From NCBI GenBank assembly GCA_963815305.1, contig CAWFFW010000002.1, positions 248,001 to 312,000 on the forward strand: a DNA stretch of 64,000 bases, given 5' to 3'. The notes beneath the pieces were generated by a model. That model searched no databases and was not told the DNA's origin. It was given only the letters and a program-made list of their open reading frames with translations. Positions within the stretch are counted from its first letter, which is position 1, and every line of letters begins with the position of its first letter. The translations under genes and the position numbers were made by a program. Of this stretch, positions 9,469-19,192 are shown in pieces. The stretch is from CAXBID01 sp963815305. GTDB lineage: Bacteria; Bacteroidota; Bacteroidia; Flavobacteriales; Flavobacteriaceae.

Positions 9469-10183
9469 CTTTTTTAATATGGTAATTTATATGGATTTCC
9501 TCCTGCTCTATTCTAGGTTCTATTGATTCTATAAAGTTTCCATTTTCATCAAAGTGTTTTAAAAACGGATCATCCTCTTCATTATAATTTTCTTGTTCCC
9601 AAACATACTTTTTTGGTTTTGCTACTTGTTTTCTAAAAAACAATGCAAATACCAAACCGGTTATTAAACCAGCCATATGGCCTTCCCAAGAAATACCTTC
9701 TTCAATGGGTAGTGTATACCAAATCATACTTCCATAAAGGAAAACGACTAATAGTGACAAGGCAATTAAGCGGTAATGTTTTGCAAAAACCCCTTTAAAA
9801 AACGTAAAACTTACCAAAACATAAATAAGTCCGCTTGCTCCTATATGATACGAAGAACGACCAATAATCCAAGTTAGCAATCCTGATAATACGATTCCGA
9901 AAATAATGACTTTCCATGCTATAGGACGATAAAAATAAAACAACGCCATGGACAACACGAATAATGGTATGGTGTTATGGTAGATGTGTTTAATATCGCC
10001 ATGAATAAAAGGACTAAAAATAATACCTTTTAATCCCTTTACCGCTTGGGGATAAATACCATATTTACTAAAATTAAAACCAAAACGAACTTCGAACCAA
10101 AAAATCAACCAAATTATCAGTACAAAAAATACGGGATAAGCTACTACCCCAGTTGAAAATTTGAAATGCTCCTGATGTTTCAT
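9452..10183 (-). CDS. Rhomboid-family intramembrane serine protease
   Basis: Polytopic membrane protein of 243 residues predicted to cleave transmembrane substrates. The catalytic Ser lies in HIGASGLIYVL (GxSG motif) and the catalytic His in GHMAGLITG. An HxxHxxxN-like segment (HGDIKHIYHNT) matches the conserved L1/TM2 region. About six membrane helices are visible, followed by a charged cytoplasmic tail rich in Glu and Asp. I start at the ATG at 10183 (MKHQEHF); another ATG four codons upstream is possible. It converges on rlmB. Confidence 0.88.
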   Translation of the reverse strand: MKHQEHFKFSTGVVAYPVFFVLIIWLIFWFEVRFGFNFSKYGIYPQAVKGLKGIIFSPFIHGDIKHIYHNTIPLFVLSMALFYFYRPIAWKVIIFGIVLSGLLTWIIGRSSYHIGASGLIYVLVSFTFFKGVFAKHYRLIALSLLVVFLYGSMIWYTLPIEEGISWEGHMAGLITGLVFALFFRKQVAKPKKYVWEQENYNEEDDPFLKHFDENGNFIESIEPRIEQEEIHINYHIKKENTGD

Positions 10184-10248
10184 ATTACTATACATATAAC
10201 AAATAGTTATCCAACTTTATTTTTGATGTTAAATTGGCAGATAAACCC

Positions 10249-10348
10249 GCGTTAGGGATTGAGCGGTATGTTTGAAATCCTTTTTGTTTTCTAAAAAAAC
10301 AAAAAAATTGAGTAGCGAAAGCGCGACCCCCTTTTTGGGGTAACGCCC
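10249..10348 (+). repeat. Dispersed palindromic repeat, GCGTTA...TAACGC family, copy 1
   Basis: Starts GCGTTAGGGATTG and ends GGGGTAACGCCC, so the ends are inverted repeats, with an inner hairpin GACCCC/GGGG near 10325-10340. Related copies lie at 11674-11751 (inverted), 20750-20855, 38948-38980 (left half) and 43989-44145. It occupies the gap between the rhomboid and rarA genes. Confidence 0.75.
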
Positions 10349-10381
10349 AGAAAATTAAATAATTTACTTTATTTTTACAGC

Positions 10382-11665
10382 ATGAATGCAAATGTTCCTT
10401 TAGCTGAACGCTTACGACCAAAAACTTTAAAGGACTATGTAAGTCAATCACACTTAGTTGGTGAAAAAGGTACGTTAATACAACATATAAAACATGGTTT
10501 AATACCCTCCATGATTTTTTGGGGTCCACCAGGTACCGGAAAAACTACACTCGCTAATATTATTGCAAGTGAATCTGGACGACCTTTTTACACATTAAGT
10601 GCCATAAATTCTGGAGTTAAGGATATTCGTGAGGTTATTGAAAAAGCAAAACAAAGTGGTGGATTGTTTACTACTAAAAACCCTATTTTATTTATTGACG
10701 AAATACATAGGTTTAGTAAATCTCAGCAAGATTCATTGTTGCAAGCTGTTGAAAAAGGGTGGATCACCCTAATTGGGGCAACTACTGAAAATCCAAGTTT
10801 TGAGGTTATTTCTGCACTTTTGTCGCGTTGTCAGGTTTATATTTTAAACGCTTTTAGTAAAAATGAGTTAGAGATACTTTTAAAACGTGCCATTGAAAGC
10901 GATATTTATATCTCTAAAAAAAAAATAAAACTAAAGGAAACGAATGCACTTTTAAAACTTTCTGGTGGAGATGCTAGAAAATTGCTCAATATATTTGAAC
11001 TTATTGTAAATACTTTTGATTCTGGTTGTATTGAAATTACCGATAAAGTTGTTTTAGAAAACGTACAAAATAACACGGTACATTATGACAAAACAGGCGA
11101 ACAACATTATGATATTATTTCGGCGTTCATAAAATCTATTAGAGGGAGCGATCCTAACGGCGCCGTGTATTGGCTTGCCAGAATGATTGAAGGTGGTGAG
11201 GATGTCAAGTTTATTGCACGCCGTTTACTTATTTCGGCCAGCGAAGATATTGGCAATGCAAACCCAACTGCTTTGGTTATTGCCAACAACGCATTTCAGG
11301 CGGTGAGTATTATCGGATTTCCAGAATCTAGAATTATATTAAGCCAGTGCGCTACATATTTAGCGTGTTCGCCAAAAAGCAATGCCGCTTATAAAGCTAT
11401 AGGAAATGCACAACAATTAGTTAGAGAAACAGGAAATTTACCTGTGCCTTTAGAAATTAGAAACGCCCCGACTAAGCTTATGAAAGAATTGGGTTATGGC
11501 GATAATTATAAATACGCCCATAACTACGAGAACAACTTTGCTAACCAGGAATTTTTGCCAGACGATATAAAAAACACTAAATTATATGATCCTGGAAATA
11601 ATGCTAGAGAAAATGGGCATCGCGAATTTTTAAAGCAACGTTGGAAAGATAAATATGATTATTAA
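10382..11665 (+). CDS. rarA: Replication-associated recombination protein A (RarA/MgsA)
   Basis: AAA+ ATPase of the clamp-loader clade that acts at stalled replication forks and interacts with SSB. At 427 residues it is of normal length. Walker A is GPPGTGKTT (about residues 45-53), Walker B FIDEIHRF (about 101-108), and sensor 1 GATTENPSFEV follows. The C-terminal tetramerisation region carries YWLARMIEGGEDVKFIARRL and the ending HREFLKQRWKDKY, both typical of RarA. It starts at the ATG at 10382 and is flanked on both sides by copies of the dispersed palindromic repeat. Confidence 0.95.
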   Translation: MNANVPLAERLRPKTLKDYVSQSHLVGEKGTLIQHIKHGLIPSMIFWGPPGTGKTTLANIIASESGRPFYTLSAINSGVKDIREVIEKAKQSGGLFTTKNPILFIDEIHRFSKSQQDSLLQAVEKGWITLIGATTENPSFEVISALLSRCQVYILNAFSKNELEILLKRAIESDIYISKKKIKLKETNALLKLSGGDARKLLNIFELIVNTFDSGCIEITDKVVLENVQNNTVHYDKTGEQHYDIISAFIKSIRGSDPNGAVYWLARMIEGGEDVKFIARRLLISASEDIGNANPTALVIANNAFQAVSIIGFPESRIILSQCATYLACSPKSNAAYKAIGNAQQLVRETGNLPVPLEIRNAPTKLMKELGYGDNYKYAHNYENNFANQEFLPDDIKNTKLYDPGNNARENGHREFLKQRWKDKYDY

Positions 11666-11673
11666 ATTTTCTA

Positions 11674-11751
11674 GGGCGTTACCACAAGGGTCGGGCTTTA
11701 CGCTGCAATCTTTTGCAAAAGTAAAAGGATTTACGCTGCAATCCCTAACGC
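11674..11751 (-). repeat. Dispersed palindromic repeat, GCGTTA...TAACGC family, copy 2 (inverted)
   Basis: On the + strand it runs from GGGCGTTACC to CCCTAACGCAG, that is, the reverse complement of copy 1, with GGGTCGGGCTTT in the middle. An internal near-duplication, TTACGCTGCAATC (11699-11710 and 11731-11742), suggests an internal rearrangement. It fills the gap downstream of rarA. Confidence 0.7.
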
Positions 11752-11772
11752 AGTCTCCGTTTCAAATATAAA

Positions 11773-12642
11773 TCAGAATTTAATATGTAACGTATTTTGT
11801 TTAACTCCGCTCACGGTATTATACTCATAAATCCAAGCATCACCCTTTTTATAAATAACTGCATATTTACCATCAACTAAAAACACATTATCCAGTCCTG
11901 TCTTCTTTATTATATAAACCACTTTTGGTGAGCTATCAACCAATTGAAAGCCACTATCAATTTCCTGTGCATATAACATATCTGAAAACCCTTCAATATC
12001 AACTTCATGTAATATTACATCTTCAGTCGCAGGAATTAATTCCGATTTTATAACTGGGGTTTCAACAGCAGTTTTTTCAACCTCAACAAGTGCAGCCTTT
12101 TTTTCTTTTTTAAAATTTTGAATTTCTTCTCTTAGCTTTTGGATTTCTTCATTCACTTCATTATTGGTAGTTATAACTGGTATTGAAACTACCTCTGTTT
12201 TTTCTTTTGGCGCGTAGTTGTAATCAACAGATTTAAAAGATTTAAAAGCGTCTCTCAAAGCAGCGGTATATGCTTTTGCATATTCTTTTTCCCTACTTTC
12301 CCCAAATTCAGAAGTATATAATACTTGATCGTTACAGCCCTTAAGTTCTACACTAAGTTTCGTTTTAAACATTCCAGAGTCCTTTATAACGTCTGAATTT
12401 AAGGCCAAACATCTATTTTTCATCAAATCCTGTGGGTATTCACTTCCTTCCAGAACAGCTTGGAATCCATATTTGTTAAATAGAAATTTTGTTAAGGAAT
12501 TTAGTTGGTATTGGTCTTTTTTTGATAAAAAATCAAATTTATTAGGGACAATAACATATTTATAATCGTTAAGTGACGTTTGAGAAAATACATTTACGAC
12601 TACAAAACAGGCGATAAGCGTTGAAAATAAATTGGTTTTCAT
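11773..12642 (-). CDS. Secreted protein of unknown function with coiled-coil segment
   Basis: 289 residues. A signal peptide (about 1-20, MKTNLFSTLIACFVVVNVFSQ) is followed by a folded region (about 25-150) with LNDYKYVIVPNKFDFL and a repeated Lys/Tyr-rich helix. A Glu/Lys-rich coiled coil follows (about 160-195, IQKLREEIQNFKKEKK), then a C-terminal beta-rich part (about 220-289). I do not recognise a characterised family; proteins of this layout are seen in Flavobacteriaceae as periplasmic or outer-membrane-associated hypotheticals. It stands alone, with a repeat element on one side and a 229-bp gap on the other. Confidence 0.6.
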   Translation of the reverse strand: MKTNLFSTLIACFVVVNVFSQTSLNDYKYVIVPNKFDFLSKKDQYQLNSLTKFLFNKYGFQAVLEGSEYPQDLMKNRCLALNSDVIKDSGMFKTKLSVELKGCNDQVLYTSEFGESREKEYAKAYTAALRDAFKSFKSVDYNYAPKEKTEVVSIPVITTNNEVNEEIQKLREEIQNFKKEKKAALVEVEKTAVETPVIKSELIPATEDVILHEVDIEGFSDMLYAQEIDSGFQLVDSSPKVVYIIKKTGLDNVFLVDGKYAVIYKKGDAWIYEYNTVSGVKQNTLHIKF

Positions 12643-12871
12643 TTTTATTATATATATAGTTAAACCCTAATTGTAAAGATACGCTTTGTGCATTATATAC
12701 GTTTTAATATTGTAAAAAATATGTGTTATTATATAAAAACTCAGTATTTGAAAATGTACAAAGTGTTCAAAAACAGTGCCATCAAACATGTTAAAAAAGC
12801 TATGCAATAGCTAGTTTTCAAAACTGCTATGTTAAGAAATCATATACTTTTAAAAACCTTGATTTATTACG

Positions 12872-13561
12872 CTACAAGTAGTTTTTCAAATCTAAAAGCT
12901 TATCAATCTGTTTTACATTATCATTTAATGAGGTATTATACATATTAAAAAAAATAACATCCATTCCAACATTTATAGCACCCAGTATATCAGCTTCATA
13001 CCCGTCGCCTATCATCATACTTCTATTTGCTGTGGTATTGGCACTTTTCAGAGCATAATTAAAAATTTCTGGATGAGGCTTTTTTACACCAATACTTTCC
13101 CCGTTTGTAACCGTTTCAAAATAATGAAGAATATTAGATTTTTTTAATTTTTTATACTGCACTTCTTCAAAACCATTTGATAAAATATGAAGTTTATAAT
13201 TGTTTTTCAAATAATCCAGAATAGTGATTGTATTTTCAAACAAGAAATTATTATCTGTTATATAAGTCATATAATCTTCAGATAATTTAATAATAATATC
13301 TGGATGTATCTTATAATTTACAGCCAAAAATGTGTCTTCCAATCTACCAAATCGCAATAAATTTTTATCAATTTTTTCATCTCTATAAAGCTTCCAGTAT
13401 TTTAAGTTAATCGCTTGATAATGATTTAAAAATGTATCAACATTAACTGTTACATTATTTATTTTAAATATTTTATTGAATGTTAATGCTGAATTTTTAT
13501 CAAAATCCCATAAGGTATGATCTAAATCAAAAAAAATATCAGTTATCTTATCCGTCTTCAT
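12872..13561 (-). CDS. HAD-superfamily nucleotidase, YjjG type
   Basis: HAD-type hydrolase of 229 residues, most like the YjjG/YfnB noncanonical pyrimidine nucleotidases. Motif I is FFDLDHTLWDFD (nucleophile Asp12, acid Asp14), motif II LHILSNGF, motif III Lys in IGVKKPHPEIF and motif IV MIGDGYEADILGA. The cap is helical (about 18-90), as expected for subclass C1. Its start overlaps the end of the upstream deacetylase-like gene by 14 nt (13548-13561), so the two are probably co-transcribed. Confidence 0.85.
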   Translation of the reverse strand: MKTDKITDIFFDLDHTLWDFDKNSALTFNKIFKINNVTVNVDTFLNHYQAINLKYWKLYRDEKIDKNLLRFGRLEDTFLAVNYKIHPDIIIKLSEDYMTYITDNNFLFENTITILDYLKNNYKLHILSNGFEEVQYKKLKKSNILHYFETVTNGESIGVKKPHPEIFNYALKSANTTANRSMMIGDGYEADILGAINVGMDVIFFNMYNTSLNDNVKQIDKLLDLKNYL

Positions 13562-14852
13562 TTACGGAACTCAAAATTAAATTAAACAATTCTTTAAAAC
13601 CATCCCATCGGTTACTATTTGAAAATGTATAATTATGAAAAACAGGAATAAATTCACCGTCAACCTGTTTTATTTCATTTATGGTTTCAATCAAAATTTT
13701 CTTTTTATCTAATAACGATTGCTTATTTAATAGCGCATAATCCATCATATGGTACGAATATATCTTGAGTGGTGTTTGAATCTCGTAATCTAAATCGTAA
13801 AATAAAAAAGGAGTACAAGATCCTGCTCTAAAACCAACTTGGTTTACATAACCCATGGTATAATCTTCATTAATTTCTAGCTCAATTAAATGCCTATAAG
13901 ATTCAGGAATATTGAGTCTAGAAAAAGATTGTCTGGAAGCTATTAACGGCTTATTAATAATTTCTTCCATTTTAATCTTTTCTTTCTTTAAAATAGATGC
14001 GTCGTCAATTGCAAAAAAAGATGTTTTCAAACCAACATCGGAATAATCAGCTACATGTTTTATCAGGGATACAAATTTTTTTTTATTGGGGTTTATTCCT
14101 TTATCATAGGTGGAATAATCGCCAATGAGAAAAAAAAACAAAAACTTAAATTTAGATTGTTTTTGCCTGTTGATAATATATTTGAATGTATCATAAGGGT
14201 CGTGCTTAAAATCTAAGATGACGGTAAATCTATAATATAAACCTTTAAATCTAAGTTTAAACAGGTCTTTCATGATCCCGCCCAATGTGCGCATAATACC
14301 TTTTAGTTTATAATTATAAGCTGAAGGCACATCTATTATAGGTTTTATACGGTATTCCTTTTTTGGAAACTGAAAATCTAAAAATTGCTTTTGTAATGCA
14401 GCCTTAAATTTATAGGCCCAAATATCTACAACGGGTTGGTGAAGAAAACCGTGTTTATAAGCTAAACTTTCTGATGCTGTAAAACGTCCAAATTCATCTT
14501 TTACATGAGGTAAGTATTCTTCATACCTTGATAATAAATAAAAGGATGCTGCAAAAATATCAAAAGGAATGGCGCTTTTATCCCCATTGTAAAAAAAGCA
14601 TTTGGTTTGCTCCCAATCTTGAATTTGGATTTCAATATCATCCAAACCCTGCTCAAACAAAATATCATGGCTTTTTACAAAAAATTCATTACCAAGTTGT
14701 TGTTTGGTGTACGACATTTTTAAATTATCGTGTGCAATAAATTCTTCAATTTTAGTTGTAAAGCTTACTTTTGTGCCCAATATTCTTGTGCAAATATGTC
14801 TGAAAACATATTTTAAACGGGGCGATATTTTATGTGTATAAACTAATAACAT
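13548..14852 (-). CDS. Polysaccharide-deacetylase-like protein
   Basis: 434-residue cytoplasmic-looking protein. It carries the conserved blocks YLLSRYEEY, DVPSAYNYKLKG, VILDFKHDPYDTF, FFLIGDYSTYDKG and VGFRAGSCTPFLFYDLDYEIQTPL found in Bacteroidota proteins annotated as polysaccharide deacetylases (DUF7033-like N-terminus). The classical NodB His-x(3-4)-His metal site is not obvious, so activity is uncertain. I start at the ATG at 14852 (MLLVYTHKISPRL), which fits the family N-terminus; an upstream in-frame start would add eight residues. It overlaps the HAD gene by 14 nt. Confidence 0.7.
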   Translation of the reverse strand: MLLVYTHKISPRLKYVFRHICTRILGTKVSFTTKIEEFIAHDNLKMSYTKQQLGNEFFVKSHDILFEQGLDDIEIQIQDWEQTKCFFYNGDKSAIPFDIFAASFYLLSRYEEYLPHVKDEFGRFTASESLAYKHGFLHQPVVDIWAYKFKAALQKQFLDFQFPKKEYRIKPIIDVPSAYNYKLKGIMRTLGGIMKDLFKLRFKGLYYRFTVILDFKHDPYDTFKYIINRQKQSKFKFLFFFLIGDYSTYDKGINPNKKKFVSLIKHVADYSDVGLKTSFFAIDDASILKKEKIKMEEIINKPLIASRQSFSRLNIPESYRHLIELEINEDYTMGYVNQVGFRAGSCTPFLFYDLDYEIQTPLKIYSYHMMDYALLNKQSLLDKKKILIETINEIKQVDGEFIPVFHNYTFSNSNRWDGFKELFNLILSSVNEDG

Positions 14853-14909
14853 AATCCCTCTTTGTCCTTCGAACATCTCTTCCCATACGAGAGAATGTCA
14901 TTAATAAAT

Positions 14910-15608
14910 TTATAATATTCCATCATCAGCAAAACTAAAGTATGATTTTTCAGTGATAATAAGGTGATCTAAAACTTTAATATCTAAACTTTCGGCTGCA
15001 GTTTTTAATTTTAAAGTTATTTGTTTATCAGCATCACTGGGTTTTAAAGTACCCGAAGGATGATTATGCGCCAATATTAATCCTGTTGCACCAACTTCTA
15101 AAGCATTTTTAAGTACCAAACGCACATCAACCAAAGTGCCTGTTATACCGCCTTTGCTCAATTGATTTTTTTTAATCACTTTATTAGAATTGTTTAAATA
15201 AATAATCCAAAATTCTTCGTGCTGCAGTTCTCCAATAATAGGTTGCATCAATTCAAAAACCGAGTTGCTAGACGTTATTTTCTTTTTCTCCAAAGCCTCC
15301 TCACCCCTTCTACGTCTTCCCAGTTCTAAAGCTGCAACTATGGTAATGGCTTTAGCTTCTCCAATACCTTTAAAAGTCATGAGTTGATTAATGGATAGTT
15401 TTCCTAAAGCACTTAAATTATTATCAACACTTGCTAAAATACGCTTACAGAGTGCTACTGCACTTTCATCTCTATTTCCAGAACCTATTAAAATAGCGAC
15501 TAGTTCCGCATCACTTAGCGCATCTTTTCCTTTATAAAGTAATTTTTCGCGAGGTTGATCGCCTTGACTCCAATTTTTTATAGAAAACGATGATGGCTTT
15601 TCTTGCAT
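14910..15608 (-). CDS. radC: RadC/DUF2466 JAB-domain protein
   Basis: 232-residue protein with an N-terminal helix-hairpin-helix region (about 25-100, LMTFKGIGEAKAITIVAALELGRR) and a C-terminal JAMM metalloprotease-like domain (about 108-232). The metal motif HNHPSGTLKPSDAD is intact. Despite its name, a role in DNA repair is not established for the family. The start is the ATG at 15608, 49 bp from the divergent dienelactone hydrolase gene. Confidence 0.9.
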   Translation of the reverse strand: MQEKPSSFSIKNWSQGDQPREKLLYKGKDALSDAELVAILIGSGNRDESAVALCKRILASVDNNLSALGKLSINQLMTFKGIGEAKAITIVAALELGRRRRGEEALEKKKITSSNSVFELMQPIIGELQHEEFWIIYLNNSNKVIKKNQLSKGGITGTLVDVRLVLKNALEVGATGLILAHNHPSGTLKPSDADKQITLKLKTAAESLDIKVLDHLIITEKSYFSFADDGIL

Positions 15609-15657
15609 TCGCTAAAGATAAATATTGTAAATTTCAGAAGCAATAAAAACACTCATT

Positions 15658-16545
15658 ATGAAAGCATTAAAAAAAGAAGACATAAATCAAAACGTTTTTG
15701 ATTTGTATGATGACTATGCCCATAATAAAATTGACAGACGTAATTTTATTGAAAAATTATCACTTTATGCCATTGGTGGTATTACTGTTTCTTCATTATT
15801 AAGTTTTATTACACCAAATTATATAGAAAGTATTTTAGTTAAACCCGATGATAACCGCCTAGATTCTGAATATATAAATTACGAATCGCCAAAAGGTGGA
15901 GGCACCATAAAAGGCTTATTGTCAAAACCTGATGACTCTAAAGGAAAATTACCCGGAATCGTAATAGTGCATGAAAATAGAGGGTTAAACCCTTATATTG
16001 AAGATGTTGGAAGGCGTGCTGCTCTTGAGGGATTCATAACATTAGCACCAGATGCTTTATCGCCTTTAGGTGGTTACCCTGGAAATGACGATGACGGCCG
16101 TGATTTACAACGCCAACGTGATAAAAATGACATGTTAGAAGATTTTATTGCTGCTTTTCAATTTTTAAGTAGTCATAACCATTGTAATGGAAAAGTAGGT
16201 GTGGTTGGATTTTGTTTTGGGGGTTGGATATCGAATATGATGGCTGTTAACATACCAGAGCTTGGTGCCGCAGTACCCTTTTATGGTGGACAACCATCAG
16301 CGGAAGAAACGGCTAAAATAAAAGCCCCACTATTATTACAATATGCAGGTTTAGACACGCGTGTTAATGCGGGTTGGCCGAATTACGAATCAGCTTTAAA
16401 AGAAAACCATATAGAACACACCGCTCATTTTTATCCTGATGTCAATCATGGGTTTCATAATAATACGACACCCCGTTATGATGAAAAAGCGGCTACTTTA
16501 GCTTGGGATAAAACTATTGCTTTTTTAAAAGACAAACTAAAGTAG
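15658..16545 (+). CDS. Dienelactone hydrolase-family protein with Tat-like leader
   Basis: Alpha/beta hydrolase of 295 residues. The catalytic triad is visible: Cys in GFCFGGW (about residue 186), Asp in YAGLDTRVNAG and His in DVNHGFHNN. The N-terminus has RRNFIEKLSLYAIGG followed by a hydrophobic stretch, resembling a twin-arginine signal, so the enzyme is probably exported. The family opens cyclic lactones or hydrolyses esters; the substrate here is unknown. It is read alone, divergently from radC. Confidence 0.85.
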   Translation: MKALKKEDINQNVFDLYDDYAHNKIDRRNFIEKLSLYAIGGITVSSLLSFITPNYIESILVKPDDNRLDSEYINYESPKGGGTIKGLLSKPDDSKGKLPGIVIVHENRGLNPYIEDVGRRAALEGFITLAPDALSPLGGYPGNDDDGRDLQRQRDKNDMLEDFIAAFQFLSSHNHCNGKVGVVGFCFGGWISNMMAVNIPELGAAVPFYGGQPSAEETAKIKAPLLLQYAGLDTRVNAGWPNYESALKENHIEHTAHFYPDVNHGFHNNTTPRYDEKAATLAWDKTIAFLKDKLK

Positions 16546-16582
16546 TGGTTTTAAGCGTTTCAAATAAAAAGTAATTTTATAA

Positions 16583-17655
16583 ATGCATAGAAAATCATTC
16601 TGCTTTTCCTTTTTTATTTTTGTAAACATTTTTGTTATTGCTCAAACACCTTAAGAACAGTTGTTGCTGTAAAAGGTGACGGTGTTTATTCTATACTTCG
16701 CAAAAATGGTATTAAGCCAACAAAGTACTTTAAAGAATTCATTAAACTAAATAAACAAAACTTAAAACCAAACAATGGTTTGCTTATTGGTAAAACTTAT
16801 ACTCTTCCAAGAATTGAAAAAGACACCATAATTAGCACAAAAATACCTATTGAAGTAGATAGTATTCCTGAAAAAATTACACAAAAACCTATTGATATTA
16901 TTGTACCCATAGAGAAAATTAATAATCCTCTTTTTGGTAAAAACTACAATCCGGTTCTTATAGAAAACAAAAAATTAGATGGAGCAATTTATTATTTAAT
17001 TTCTGGTCACGGCGGTCCTGATCCTGGTGCCGTAGAAACCTATAATGGTAAACTGATTTCTGAAGACGAATATGCCTATGATGTAACTTTGCGACTTGCT
17101 CGAAAACTTATGTCAAATGGGGCAAAAGTTTATATTATTATTAAAGACAAAAATGATGGCATTCGTGATGATAAAATATTGGAAGTAGATTATGACGAAT
17201 TTAGCTACCAAGAAAACCCAATTCCTAGAAGTCAAAAATTAAGATTAAGACAACGAACAAAAGCAGTAAACAGCTTATATTTAAAACATAAAGGTACTTA
17301 TCAAAGATTAATTGTAACACATGTTGACAGCCGAAGTAAAAGCAAAAACATTGATGTGTTTTTCTATCATCATAGTAGCAGTAAAAGCGGAAAACGGTTA
17401 GGGGAAAACATTCATAATTCTTTTAAGGAAAAATATACGGAACATCAACCTAATAGAATATACTCTGGCTCTGTAGGGTCCAGAAGTTTGTAATTAATAA
17501 AAAACACGTTACCACCTATGGTATATATTGAACTAGGCAATATAAAAAACAAAAAAGACCAAAAACGGATTCTTAACTATGAAAACAGAGATGCTTTATC
17601 GAATTGGATTCATCATGGCCTTTTGGTTGATTTTGATGAAAATAAAAAGTATTAA
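16583..17655 (+). pseudogene. N-acetylmuramoyl-L-alanine amidase, broken by a frameshift and a stop
   Basis: Remnant of a secreted peptidoglycan amidase. ATG 16583 encodes a clean signal peptide (MHRKSFCFSFFIF...IAQT) but runs into TAA at 16652. One frame over, from about 16651, the LysM-like region continues (TVVAVKGDGVYSILRKNGI), then an amidase_3-like catalytic domain (LISGHGGPDPGA with the zinc His; VTHVDS later) up to an in-frame TAA at 17491-17493. Beyond it the same frame still encodes a family-like tail (PPMVYIELGNIKNKKDQKR) to 17655. So there is one indel near 16649 and one nonsense codon. Translation might restart at a TTG at 16780, but without a signal peptide. A sequencing error could explain one lesion but hardly both. 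Confidence 0.75.
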
Positions 17656-17665
17656 TTTACTAACT

Positions 17666-19060
17666 CTAATCAAAAATTTCAATTAATCGCATTGGGAATT
17701 GTTGTTTGAGTTTATTTTGCTCATCACGATAAGCTTTATTATGGTTATCCCATCTGTGTTCTTTAAAAATTGTTTGATTTTGTTTACGCAACTCAAACGT
17801 AGCTTTACAATGAGACGATAACACATTAATATAATCTTGATATGTTGCCCCCTTTTGATAAAAATATTCAAAAAGTATATCTTCTTTAATATAATTTTTA
17901 AATTCTTCTGACAGCTTTTCTTCTGAAATTCTTGAATTATTTATTTTCACAATACTTCCTATACTAACTTTCAAAGTATCCATTGGTAACTGGTTTTCAG
18001 CAAAATCTGGCAAGTTATAATAAAATGGTATTTGGATATCAGTGGTGTCTTTTAAACTCAAAACACCTTTTGAAATTCTGAACTTGATTGCTCTTATGTT
18101 ATAGCTTTTAGTTAATGTATCTTCAGAAACAACATACAGAACTCTTCTTTGGTCTATACTTATTAGTTCTGCCTCTATTTTTTTAATATGTCTTATATCT
18201 AAATTTTTGTCAGCCGAAATTTGAACTAACATATAATTGATTAATTCTTCCCTCAAATGTTTCCTTTCATTTATAATAATACTTGGTATTTCATTCAAAT
18301 ATATTCTTTCTCTTCTTTCAGTATATATTGCCAAATCTCCTTTGATATCCAATTCTACTTTAAAAGAAATTCTTGGATCCCTCCAATCAAGCGGTTCATC
18401 ATGAAATTTTGAATTAGGTAAATTTATTATGGGGTTATTTTCAAGTAAACCTATATCTATGGATTTATAATCAACAACATCTACCCTACTTAAGCCAAAT
18501 GATAAGGTAAAAAGAATTACTAAATGAAGTAATTGTGTTTTTATACGGTGCTTTGGAATAATCCTAGATAAGGCTTTCCAAGATTCTAAATACAACACAA
18601 AAAGTAAAAGATAAGCATACAATTTAAAAGAAGGTAAAAAGTTTATATCAAGACAACACATTGTTATAACTCCAAAAACAAATCCAATTTTTACAAACCA
18701 ATAACTGAAAGAAAAATTAAGAAATATTTGATCATTTAGAATCCTTTTTCTTATTGGATTTAATCTATAAATAGCTCTTGAAGGTCTACTAAGAAGTAAA
18801 AGTATGATTATCGAATTTCCAAACACCACCGACAATCCTGCAAAAAATAAATTATAAAAATTTCTTTCTGAACTGTTGAAGACATATGGTGTATCATTAT
18901 AACCAAAAGAGAATAACCTAAATATCTCATTTAAAGTATAAAGAAAACTATAAATAGTTAAAACTGATAATAACCCAATTATAATAGAAATTACAACCCA
19001 ATTTATGGGAATACGTTTAACTTTTACACGTGAATCATAAAAAAGTCTACTGAATTTCAT
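17666..19060 (-). CDS. Multi-spanning membrane protein with ExbD/TolR-like periplasmic region
   Basis: 464 residues. The N-terminal third holds about five membrane helices (near residues 20-45, 70-95, 115-135, 142-162 and 170-190). The segment about 195-320 has the run of ExbD/TolR periplasmic domains: a short linker with INLPNS, a beta strand (ISFKVELDIKGDLAIY), IYLNEIPSIIIN, a helix (LREELINYMLVQISADKN) and a strand (RRVLYVVSED). The C-terminal part is charged and unassigned. ExbD itself has one membrane helix, so this would be an unusual arrangement. No ExbB partner is adjacent. The resemblance is judged by eye and not certain. Confidence 0.5.
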   Translation of the reverse strand: MKFSRLFYDSRVKVKRIPINWVVISIIIGLLSVLTIYSFLYTLNEIFRLFSFGYNDTPYVFNSSERNFYNLFFAGLSVVFGNSIIILLLLSRPSRAIYRLNPIRKRILNDQIFLNFSFSYWFVKIGFVFGVITMCCLDINFLPSFKLYAYLLLFVLYLESWKALSRIIPKHRIKTQLLHLVILFTLSFGLSRVDVVDYKSIDIGLLENNPIINLPNSKFHDEPLDWRDPRISFKVELDIKGDLAIYTERRERIYLNEIPSIIINERKHLREELINYMLVQISADKNLDIRHIKKIEAELISIDQRRVLYVVSEDTLTKSYNIRAIKFRISKGVLSLKDTTDIQIPFYYNLPDFAENQLPMDTLKVSIGSIVKINNSRISEEKLSEEFKNYIKEDILFEYFYQKGATYQDYINVLSSHCKATFELRKQNQTIFKEHRWDNHNKAYRDEQNKLKQQFPMRLIEIFD

Positions 19061-19192
19061 ATGGTAGATATCTATACTAAATTAGTATAAATTATCCTCA
19101 AATAGTTACAGAAGATGACAATAATTTACATTTTAAAATTCGAAAGAAATTGTTCTCTTAAACTTTTAACTTCATCAAAATCCAAACCCTTT

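Noticed and set aside
10188..10529. Minus-strand open frame over the start of rarA
   Set aside because: It is made from the palindromic repeat and the antisense of rarA, without any recognisable domain.
12798..12812. AGCTAT-GCA-ATAGCT palindrome upstream of the YjjG-like gene region
   Set aside because: Six-base arms in AT-rich DNA are common by chance, there is no T-run for termination, and no gene start lies nearby.
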